Shown here piece by piece: positions 1 to 5,720 of a stretch of DNA of 8,374 bases. Both the position numbers and the translations under genes were made by a program. The notes under the pieces are model-generated. The model had not been told where the DNA came from and ran no database searches. It saw only the letters and a program-made list of their open reading frames with translations. Position 1 is the first letter of the stretch. Each line of letters opens with the position of its first letter. Origin of the DNA: Firm-04 sp045628085 (GTDB lineage Bacteria; Bacillota; Clostridia; Oscillospirales; Ruminococcaceae); assembly GCA_045628085.1 (NCBI GenBank), contig JAZQOZ010000048.1:1-8374 (forward strand), written 5' to 3'.

Positions 1-1781
1 GTCTGTGCAGTCTTTATCAGTGTACCATCCGCCAAAGACATAACCGTCAACAGACGGCTTTTCCGGTTCTGTGATTGTATTACCGTTCACGATGGAAACC
101 GGAGCGATCTGTGTACCGTTGCCCTGCATATCAAATGTGACCGTTGCTGTTTCTTCCCACTTTGCGTAAATCTTGATGTCTTCATCGATTTCTTTCGTGA
201 AATCGAACTTTGTTGTGAAAGTGTTATCGGTGTACCATCCAGCAAAGACATAGCCGTCAGCGAGTGGTTTTTCCGGTTCTGTCAGCATCATATCCGAATC
301 GGCTGAATTCGTGAAGTTTTCACCTTTTCCGCCAAGTACATATGTTGCTGACGGATATGGCGGATGAATGATCGTCGGAACTTCCGATACATCCTCACGC
401 GGGAAAAGCAACGGGAATGCTTCGTAGTCATCTTCTGTGCCATACGGAACATAAATGCTTTCAACACTATTGCATTCAACCAAGAATGCAGTCCAGTGTG
501 TTTCCGGCGGTGTCTTTCCGAGCATATGGATTTCTTTCAGGTTACTGCAATACTGGAAAGCCTGATAACCGATAGTTTCAACATTTTCCGGAATTGTAAT
601 GGATTCAAGTCCGGTACAACCGCAGAAAACATACATACCGATCGTTTTCAGGGATAACGGGAGTACGACTTCTTTCAGATTAACGCAGTCTTGGAACAAG
701 CTGTCATCAATGCAAGTAATACCTTCGGAGATCACAACTTTTGTGATGTTGCCGTTATAACAAAATGTAACTGCAACTTTAGAAACAGTTTTTCCGAAAA
801 GCTTTGCCGGAACAACGACTTCCGAATCGCTGCCGAGATATCTTGTAAGCGTGATCGTGCCGTCTTCATTCTCTTCATATGCATAAACGGATGCTTCACC
901 GCAGTTGCATTCCGCAGCACCTTTTGCATATACATGATTATAGTGTGAAACCGCTGCCTTACAGTTCTTTGACCATTCACCTGATACCGCACACGGAGCG
1001 GAGATGGTTTCTATGAAATCACAGTCTGAAAATGCGTCATCAGCAATCGCGGTAACAGCTATGCCGTCGATCTTTTCAGGAACCTTGACGGATGTATTGG
1101 TGCCGTTATATCCTGAGATGATTCCTGCAGCAGAATCAAATTCAAAATATGATGTCTTTTCGCACACACACACGTCCGCACCGGCCTCATAAACATGATT
1201 ATAAGTAATTTCAGGCGAACATTCTTTTGGTTTCCACTGTTCCTCTTTTGCTGCGGTTCTGCAAGGTGCTGTTATACTTTTCAGCTCAGTACATCCATAA
1301 AAGACTTCATCACCGATTCTTATAACGGAATCAGGAAATGTGATTTCTGTAAGTTGAGTTAAGGCAAAAGCACAAGGCCAGATATACAGAAGTGTGGAAG
1401 GAAGTGAAATGCTTTGCATAGAGCACTCTTCAAATACGCCGTACTCATCTTGGGCGGTACCGATCGAAAGAACACCTTCGGGAACCGTTATGCTATTGAT
1501 GCCATCACATTGATAAAATGCCTTCGTACCGATAGCGGTAACAGCAGCACCGTCTATAGTTGACGGAATGACAACATCTCCGCCTGCACCGTTGTAGCCT
1601 GTGATCGTAAGTGTTCCATCAGCGTTAGCATCATAAATAAAGCCATCTTCGGTCTCAGCCGCAGATGCGGTGATCGAAATGCTGTCCAGCAGCGGTGCGA
1701 ACGGGGCAAGCGGAACGGCTGATGCGACAAGCGCAACGGCGAAGATGCCTGCCAAAGTTTTCTTAAAGTAATTTTTGACAT
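1..1781 (-). CDS. Secreted leucine-rich-repeat (BspA-like) surface protein with InlB B-repeats, partial, frameshifted at its start
   Basis: The gene reads leftwards and is still open at position 1, giving about 594 visible residues. The ATG at 1779-1781 has an AGGAGG at 1789-1794, 7 bases upstream. It opens in a frame that gives MSKITLRKLW and then no plausible protein. Adding one A to the five-A tract (1772-1776) gives MSKNYFKKTLAGIFAVALVA, a good signal peptide with likely cleavage near ITASA-AE (residues 38-43). It is followed by a stop-free frame from 1776 to 1. Residues about 49-455 are BspA-type LRRs (repeated I-x-x-x-A-F-x-x-C-x-x-L-x-x-I-x-x-P patterns). Residues about 500-594 are Listeria-Bacteroides repeats (EPEKP...DGYVF.GWYTD). 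Between LRR groups lie two Cys-rich modules with YNHVY and C-x-C. Such proteins are usually exported and bind host or cell-surface ligands, but the ligand is unknown here. The frameshift may be real, phase-variable, or a sequencing error. Confidence 0.85.
20..282 (-). repeat. Direct DNA repeat coding for two InlB B-repeat units
   Basis: Positions 20-72 and 230-282 match at roughly 44 of 53 bases, exactly 210 bases (70 codons) apart and in the same reading frame. They encode the paired sequences EPEKPSVDGYVFGGWYTD and EPEKPLADGYVFAGWYTD. This is the Listeria-Bacteroides repeat family. More copies may lie beyond the left edge. Confidence 0.8.
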
Positions 1782-1840
1782 CTTATTACCTCCTGTATAA
1801 AACAAGTCGATTATATAGTGGACATTCACTAATTATTGGT

Positions 1841-1869
1841 ATTATACCACAAATCAGTCATAATGTCAA
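1841..1869 (-). promoter_or_regulatory. Perfect-consensus vegetative promoter of the LRR surface protein gene
   Basis: On the minus strand, TTGACA (plus 1864-1869) and TATAAT (plus 1841-1846) are separated by exactly 17 bases. Upstream of the -35 box the strand is A-rich (plus 1884-1905, a run of T on the plus strand), which resembles an UP element. Transcription would begin near 1834, giving an untranslated leader of about 50 bases. The imperfect palindrome AGTGGACATTCACT (1818-1831) lies at or just past the start site and could be an operator. That last role is only a guess. Confidence 0.8.
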
Positions 1870-1881
1870 TATGATTTATAG

Positions 1882-2164
1882 ATGCTTTTTTTTTAATTTT
1901 TCGACGAATATCGACTGTGAAAACGACGGATATTTACAGATTGTATAGTGCAGCGAGTTTGTACACATAGATTTAAGATAAAAATACCGTCATTACTACA
2001 TTCGGCATCCAAGGGTACAACGCTCTGAATCTGATTCCCATTACATCCATACTATTGAAAAGCAAAATCATAATTGCTACAATTCCCTGCCTGCTTATAT
2101 TGAGGCGTGGGGATTGTTTAACTATGAGAGCGTGTAAAAATAGCCTTTGTTATATCAGCATACA
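1882..2164. other. Gene-free stretch, probably degenerate DNA
   Basis: I see no intact gene here. An open stretch runs in one plus-strand frame from about 1982 to 2134, encoding a tail that reads SLPAYIEAWGLFNYESV, but it has no start codon or ribosome binding site and matches nothing I recognise. It ends in TAA at 2135, and a second in-frame stop (TAG 2141) separates it from the recombinase-like tail that follows in the same frame. The best reading is eroded remains of an older element, with promoter-proximal A/T-rich DNA at its left end. Confidence 0.5.
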
Positions 2165-2260
2165 ATGGATGATGAGCGAAAAGAAGTGGAAAAGGAAATT
2201 ACCGATTACTTTACGGACACATTCGGGAATTCGGACACGAATTCGGACATGATGCAATAA
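2144..2260 (+). pseudogene. C-terminal remnant of a probable tyrosine recombinase (integrase)
   Basis: The frame from 2144 to the TAA at 2258-2260 reads PLLYQHTMDDERKEVEKEIT and then DYFTDTFGNSDTNSDMMQ. The Y-x-H followed by an acidic and basic helix (YQHTMDDERKEVEKE) resembles the very end of integrases of the Tn916/phage type, where this Tyr is the catalytic nucleophile. Nothing upstream in any frame looks like the rest of the catalytic domain (no R-H-x-x-R region or LGH box), and in-frame stops lie at 2135 and 2141, so only the last 38 or so residues remain. A 12-base tandem repeat (2228-2239, 2240-2251) encodes NSDT-NSDM. The tRNA-like fragment just downstream supports the identification. 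It could instead be a chance frame. Confidence 0.45.
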
Positions 2261-2292
2261 AAAGATGTAGCTACAATAATTTCGACAAAATA

Positions 2293-2320
2293 TTGACGGG
2301 TTCAAGTCCTGTCAGGTGCA
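2293..2320 (+). other. 3' fragment of a tRNA gene, likely attachment-site (att) half
   Basis: The segment has the form of a tRNA 3' end. A T-stem ACGGG (2296-2300) pairs with CCTGT (2308-2312) around the loop TTCAAGT (2301-2307). It is followed by a seven-base acceptor strand CAGGTGC (2313-2319) and an A at the discriminator position, with no encoded CCA. No 5' half, D-arm or anticodon arm precedes it, so this is not a functional tRNA gene. The amino acid is unknown; a 5' end beginning GCACCTG would be expected. Its place between a recombinase tail and a terminator is what an integrase-made att junction in a tRNA gene looks like. Confidence 0.6.
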
Positions 2321-2330
2321 TAAAGCATAA

Positions 2331-2365
2331 AAAAGCGTGGGTACGGTTTTCGTATCCACGCTTTT
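2331..2365 (-). terminator. Strong intrinsic terminator, probably bidirectional
   Basis: Arms 2331-2345 (AAAAGCGTGGGTACG) and 2351-2365 pair over 15 bases with one G-T wobble around a five-base loop. On the minus strand the stem is followed by six T residues, so it ends the transcript of the DUF624-like gene, whose stop is 8 bases away. On the plus strand only four T residues follow, then GC and more T. It may originally have served the tRNA gene whose 3' end lies just before it. Confidence 0.88.
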
Positions 2366-2372
2366 GCTTTTG

Positions 2373-3284
2373 TTATGAAATTGTTGTGCCGCGTTTGCCG
2401 GAGTCCTTTTTGACCGGCTTTTCTGTTCCGCCGCGATCCGTAAAGACGCGTTCTTCATCATCTTCTGCCGTATCCTCTGATTCCGGATTCTTTTCACCGG
2501 TATCTTCATAATACGGATTGATGACGTACTTCTGAATGATCGGATAATGCACGAACATGGTCAGATAGCCAATGAATGCTGCCGGGAAAAACGGAATAAG
2601 AAACATAAACAGGCTGTTCACCCAGATCAGCAGGATCATCAGTCCGATCATCAGTGCAGAACATACCGTCGTCAGCAGACATTCTTTCAGCGATAATCCA
2701 ACCAGCATAAACGAATTTTTCAGGACGGTTTTCGGTTTGAGCGTTGTCGCTGCCTGCAATGCCATGATATAGTAATTCATAAACAGCAGTACCGCCGCAA
2801 TCGCAAGCGATATGCCGTATACCAGAAAAATACCCTTGCTGCCCGTTTCTGCTGCATACTGCGGATACACGAAATATCCGGCAATGACCGATATCAGCAC
2901 GATACCGTCAATCAGCCAGTATAACAGTGCCGCTTTGAAATTCTGCGTGAATCCCTTTTTGAATTCCTCAACAAGAAAAAATGCCTTGTCCAGCACGATC
3001 AGCCGCTGTACTCGCGCACAGCCTGCAAGCGTCGGCCCTTCCAGCAGGAACTGCACGATCAGCAGGAAAATTGTCATGGCGGTCGTCAGGTTATTGTTCG
3101 TTTCAATGAATACGATCGCAGACAAAAACAGCGGTATGTGCATTCCTGTATAAATCATATTCAGTGTGATGATCTTGCCGAAATTTCGGCGGAGCAGCTC
3201 CCAGAATCGGAAAAACGGCTTTTTCTTTGGCGCATTCGGATCAATGCCCGGTCCGGAATTCTGATAATTCCCGAAAAGTCCCAA
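2373..3284 (-). CDS. DUF624-like (YesL-type) multi-pass membrane protein
   Basis: The protein has 303 residues and starts MGLFGNYQNSGPGIDPNAPK. A cytoplasmic N-terminus (GPGIDPNAPKKKPFFRFW) is followed by about six hydrophobic segments (roughly 36-60, 67-88, 120-140, 150-172, 203-223, 224-250). It ends in a charged tail, acidic then basic (about 261-303). The LFGNY...GPGVxxNAPKK opening and PFFRFWELLRRNF are typical of DUF624 proteins in clostridia; their function is unknown, though YesL relatives sit by sugar-uptake genes. No ATG is in frame near the start. I chose the TTG at 3284 because AAAGGA (3295-3300) is 10 bases upstream; the GTG at 3293 is only 1 base from it. The gene starts 25 bases after the SpoIIM-like gene ends, so the two are probably co-transcribed. 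Confidence 0.75.
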   Translation of the reverse strand: MGLFGNYQNSGPGIDPNAPKKKPFFRFWELLRRNFGKIITLNMIYTGMHIPLFLSAIVFIETNNNLTTAMTIFLLIVQFLLEGPTLAGCARVQRLIVLDKAFFLVEEFKKGFTQNFKAALLYWLIDGIVLISVIAGYFVYPQYAAETGSKGIFLVYGISLAIAAVLLFMNYYIMALQAATTLKPKTVLKNSFMLVGLSLKECLLTTVCSALMIGLMILLIWVNSLFMFLIPFFPAAFIGYLTMFVHYPIIQKYVINPYYEDTGEKNPESEDTAEDDEERVFTDRGGTEKPVKKDSGKRGTTIS

Positions 3285-3309
3285 AAGTGACACATCCTTT
3301 CTGCTTCTG

Positions 3310-3951
3310 CTACGCCAGAAGCATATCGTTGAACAGCCAGAGCAAACAAGTATGCATTCCGCCTGCAAGCAGTGCAAGCAGCAGACAGGCAAGCATTGTG
3401 CTGAGCCGGTCACCGGCGTTTTCTTCTGCCGCCGCCTGACCGTGCAGCAGACAGCCTGTCATACGGCAGGACAGACGCATTGCATCCCGTGCCGCATAAC
3501 TGAGCAGCACAATGCTGCAAAAGCTGTAGGGGAGTATCAGCACCATGCAGATACATATCGCATTCGGCAATGGGTATGCTGAAAAGCACGCACCTGCTGA
3601 AATTCCAAATGCCGCACCGCGTAAGAGCAGCAGAAACAGCGCAGCAGGCTGTCCGAATGCCGAGAATCCGCTGAGCCATATACCCGTCAGCAGGATCAGC
3701 AGGGGACACAGCGCTGTGCGCAGAACATCGCTGAGCGATCTTGACGCATCAGAAAGCAGTAATCCCTGCGTCAGCCAAAAATGCTCCGTGCAGGACGGAT
3801 ACGCAGTCGTCAGCATTGTTCCAAGCCCGACACCGAGCAGCGACCAAAAGGTCAGCAGGCGGATCGGATCGGGTTTGCGGAAACATACTTCTCTGAGGCG
3901 GCTTGTCCGCGCTGACATGGTTTGATACAGCAAATTGTGCATCGGTTTCAT
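3310..3951 (-). CDS. SpoIIM-like integral membrane protein (stage II sporulation protein M family, probable)
   Basis: The protein has 213 residues with about five membrane segments (roughly 30-50, 78-98, 100-122, 128-152, 184-206). The segment LSGFSAFGQPAALFLLLLRG, followed by AAFGISAG, resembles the central conserved part of SpoIIM, where a G-F-S-x-x-G-x-P turn joins two helices. In Bacillus, SpoIIM works with SpoIID and SpoIIP in septal peptidoglycan removal during engulfment. Identification is by pattern only; general SpoIIM/DUF95 relatives also occur outside sporulation. The ATG at 3951 has GGAGGG (3958-3963) 6 bases upstream; the longer TTG and ATG starts overlap that RBS. A hairpin covers the RBS. 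The gene lies 49 bases after proC. It is Cys-rich for a membrane protein. Confidence 0.55.
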   Translation of the reverse strand: MKPMHNLLYQTMSARTSRLREVCFRKPDPIRLLTFWSLLGVGLGTMLTTAYPSCTEHFWLTQGLLLSDASRSLSDVLRTALCPLLILLTGIWLSGFSAFGQPAALFLLLLRGAAFGISAGACFSAYPLPNAICICMVLILPYSFCSIVLLSYAARDAMRLSCRMTGCLLHGQAAAEENAGDRLSTMLACLLLALLAGGMHTCLLWLFNDMLLA

Positions 3952-3953
3952 AT

Positions 3954-3988
3954 ACATCCCTCCGCCATACAATATGCGGCAGGGATGT
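3954..3988 (-). promoter_or_regulatory. Hairpin that hides the ribosome binding site of the SpoIIM-like gene
   Basis: On the minus strand ACATCCCT (plus 3981-3988) pairs with AGGGATGT (plus 3954-3961). The helix continues with CCG/CGG and CATA/TATG to a three-base loop, with small bulges. The 3' arm contains the GGAGGG Shine-Dalgarno and ends 2 bases before the ATG at 3951. On this strand no T-tract follows, so it is more likely to block translation than to terminate. On the plus strand it is followed by GTTTT. What would open the helix is not visible; translating proC ribosomes stop at 4001, 12 bases before it. Confidence 0.6.
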
Positions 3989-4000
3989 GTTTTATGTCAA

Positions 4001-4819
4001 TTATTTCTTCTCGCGCTTTGCACCTGCAAGCTCGTATGCACGTTCTGTGCAGGCGTTGCAGCAGCGGTCAACGGTTTCGGTCAGTGCGCCCTGATACAGC
4101 TGATCCAGTCCGGCAAGCGTTGTGCCGCCCGGAGAGGATACCATTTTGATCAGTTCGTCGATCGTATATCCCGAATCGGTCATCATTTTTGCAGAACCGA
4201 TCATCGCCTGTGCAAACAGCCGCAGGGCTGCGCCGTCATCCAGTCCTTCCGATTTCGCATAATCCAAAAATCCCTTTGCATAGAGATAGAGAAATGCCGG
4301 ACTGGAGCTGTTGACTGCAATGATCTCGCGCATCTTGCTCTCCGGAATCTCCTCTGCGATGCCGCAGGTCGCAAACATCTGCATGGCAATCGAAAATTCT
4401 GCATCGGTGATGCCGCTGCATTTTGCAAGCGCGGTCGCGCCGAGTCCGAGCATCAGCGGTGTATTCGGCATACAGAGAATGATGCGTGCATCAGCGATCG
4501 TATGACTGCGGATAAATTCTGCCGGGATGCCGGCGCAGATCGAAATAATGACCTGCTCTTTGCGGAGCGTCAGCGCATCCAGTACGCCGCCGAGAACCTG
4601 CGGCTTCACTGCAAGCACCAGATAATCGACCGTATCGCTGAGCGCCTGTGCTGATTCGCAGGGATTGATCCCTGCATCGGCGAGCTTGCTGAGTTTTTCT
4701 GCATCAGTATCAAAAGCATAGATCTGCTCAATGGTTCCCGATTTGCAGAGTTCGGATGCAGCTATGCCGCGCATCATGGCTGTGCCCATATTTCCGGCAC
4801 CGAGAAATCCGAGTTTCAT
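4001..4819 (-). CDS. proC: Pyrroline-5-carboxylate reductase (proline synthesis)
   Basis: A cytoplasmic enzyme of 272 residues that reduces 1-pyrroline-5-carboxylate to proline with NAD(P)H, the last step of proline biosynthesis. The N-terminus MKLGFLGAGNMGTAMMRGIA is the Rossmann G-x-G-x-x-G cofactor site (7-12). VKP is at 71-73 and MPNTP at 117-121. The family signature ELIKMVSSPGGTTLAGL spans about 222-238. The usual S-G-S-G-P-A loop reads NSSSPAF (170-176), a mild variant; SxSSPA forms are known in clostridia. Length is normal for the family. AAGGAG lies 9 bases before the ATG. It follows folT by 77 bases without a clear terminator, so it may be co-transcribed; a weak TATAGT in that gap could be a promoter. 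Confidence 0.96.
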   Translation of the reverse strand: MKLGFLGAGNMGTAMMRGIAASELCKSGTIEQIYAFDTDAEKLSKLADAGINPCESAQALSDTVDYLVLAVKPQVLGGVLDALTLRKEQVIISICAGIPAEFIRSHTIADARIILCMPNTPLMLGLGATALAKCSGITDAEFSIAMQMFATCGIAEEIPESKMREIIAVNSSSPAFLYLYAKGFLDYAKSEGLDDGAALRLFAQAMIGSAKMMTDSGYTIDELIKMVSSPGGTTLAGLDQLYQGALTETVDRCCNACTERAYELAGAKREKK

Positions 4820-4896
4820 AAGTTCATGCTCCTTTTTATTATTATGAATGGTACTATATGCGATTTGCGCCTGTCTGGAACCAATGATCCGGCATC

Positions 4897-5493
4897 TCAG
4901 CCCTGCTGACCTGCGGCAGCGCGTTTCCCGAATACCATATTATAGGCTTTCAGTACCGCCATCAGGACACCCGCGATCAGGATAATATCAAACGGCAGTT
5001 CCAGCAGATTCTTTGCGGTACGTGCCGCGATCGCCGCGCCGAGCGTTTTATCCTGCAAAAAGCCGTAATGGAAATTGGCGGCGGTATTGCAGATGAGATT
5101 GATGAAAAGGACATCCACAATTCGCGCTATGATCAGCCGGATCATCATTTCCTTGTTGAATGCCTTGCCGGATTTATCGCAGAGTTTGCGGTAGGCGATC
5201 ACGCCGTAGATCAATCCCTGCACTGCGCCGATCAGCGTATAAAGCGGAAAGAATGCGCCGTCCGGTGCGACAAGATAGCCCAGAATATCACAGATGCCGC
5301 CGGCGAAAAATGCGACCGACGGGCCATACAGCATACCGATCGCTGCGATCGCCAGAAATGCGAAATTGATTTTCGCAAATCCTAAATTGATCGTAAAGGA
5401 TTCGATCACCATGGACAGGGCGATCAGCAGTCCGGTCACGACGACTGCACGCAGATCTTTCAATTCCTTGCAGGATTCCAGAAATTTTTTCAT
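4897..5493 (-). CDS. folT: Folate ECF transporter substrate-binding (S) component
   Basis: A membrane protein of 198 residues with about six helices. It is the vitamin-specific subunit that captures folate and docks on the shared EcfA-EcfA'-EcfT energising module, not encoded here. The segments FAKINFAFLAIAAIGMLYGP (39-58), GGICDILGYLVAPDGAFFPL (65-84) and TLIGAVQGLIYGVIAYRKL (86-104) are the typical pattern of the folate family of S components. RTAKNLLELPFDIILIAGV (158-176) matches the conserved C-terminal helix region. I chose the ATG at 5493 because AAGGAG (5503-5508) lies 9 bases upstream; a longer frame to 5532 begins inside the leader hairpin. The upstream tetrahydrofolate riboswitch independently supports folate as the substrate. 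Confidence 0.92.
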   Translation of the reverse strand: MKKFLESCKELKDLRAVVVTGLLIALSMVIESFTINLGFAKINFAFLAIAAIGMLYGPSVAFFAGGICDILGYLVAPDGAFFPLYTLIGAVQGLIYGVIAYRKLCDKSGKAFNKEMMIRLIIARIVDVLFINLICNTAANFHYGFLQDKTLGAAIAARTAKNLLELPFDIILIAGVLMAVLKAYNMVFGKRAAAGQQG

Positions 5494-5499
5494 AAAAAT

Positions 5500-5540
5500 A
5501 CACTCCTTTGCACAATTACCCTGAATGCACAAAGGAGTGT
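5500..5540 (-). promoter_or_regulatory. RBS-sequestering hairpin, expression platform of the folT riboswitch
   Basis: Arms at plus 5526-5540 and 5500-5514 pair over 15 bases, two of them G-U (ACACTCCTTTG with CAAAGGAGTGT as the core), around an 11-base loop. The 3' arm holds the AAGGAG that serves folT. The stem is followed by ATTTTT and then the ATG, so it could also terminate weakly. The likely role is to shut off translation when ligand is bound. In the aptamer, GGGGAGUUGU (plus 5615-5624) could pair with ACAACACUCC of the 5' arm in the ligand-free state and release the RBS; this alternative pairing is inferred. Confidence 0.75.
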
Positions 5541-5553
5541 TGTATTTCCCTTA

Positions 5554-5665
5554 TGCCTCAGCGGGATGCGAAAATACCACCGCAAGCGTTCTCCTGACGC
5601 TTTTCGTCCATCCGACAACTCCCCGTTCGGACGGCACTTCACGCGGTATTTTCTACTCTGCGGCA
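5554..5665 (-). ncRNA. Tetrahydrofolate (THF) riboswitch upstream of folT
   Basis: The leader matches the folT-associated THF riboswitch as I know it from Eubacterium siraeum. GAGUAGA (plus 5652-5658) is followed by CGCGUGAAGUG, an A-C-GGGGAGUUGU segment, a small hairpin (AAGCGU/ACGCUU) and GCGGUGGUAUUUUCGCAUCC. P1 forms from UGCCGCAG (5658-5665) and CUGAGGCA (5554-5561) with one G-A mismatch. P2 forms from AAAATACC (5645-5652) and GGTATTTT (5571-5578). A GUCCGA/UCGG stem and loop give the P3 and pseudoknot partners. It senses reduced folates and lowers folate uptake, here through the RBS hairpin downstream. It lies between pfkA and folT, which supports separate control of folT. Confidence 0.9.
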
Positions 5666-5682
5666 GAAGTATGGCTTCTGCC
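5662..5682 (-). promoter_or_regulatory. Hairpin just upstream of, and overlapping, the THF riboswitch P1 stem
   Basis: On the minus strand GGCAGAAG and CTTCTGCC pair perfectly over 8 bases with a five-base loop. The 3' arm ends in TGCC, which is also the outer part of the 5' strand of riboswitch P1, so the two helices compete for those four bases. No T-tract follows, so it is not an ordinary pfkA terminator. It may be a processing site, a barrier to 3' exonucleases behind pfkA, or part of the riboswitch switch. Confidence 0.5.
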
Positions 5683-5720
5683 CGGCATGATTTTTGTAAT
5701 ACGATGCTGTCAGTATCGGC

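Noticed and set aside
1..300. Spaced direct repeats as a possible CRISPR array
   Set aside because: There are only two diverged copies 210 bases apart, in frame within a protein-coding InlB repeat region.
2055..2252. Plus-strand 65-codon frame before the att-like site
   Set aside because: It overlaps the recombinase-like tail in another frame, has no RBS and no recognisable sequence.
2262..2320. A complete tRNA gene ending at 2320
   Set aside because: Only the T-arm and 3' acceptor strand are present; the 59 bases hold no matching 5' acceptor, D-arm or anticodon arm.
3935..4654. Long plus-strand open frame (239 codons) opposite proC
   Set aside because: It is antisense to an unmistakable proC, its translation is Cys/Arg/His-rich with no family pattern, and it has no RBS.
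4820..4896. Terminator or proC promoter in the folT-proC gap
   Set aside because: No GC-rich hairpin with T-tract is visible, and the only promoter-like signal is a TATAGT with no convincing -35 box.
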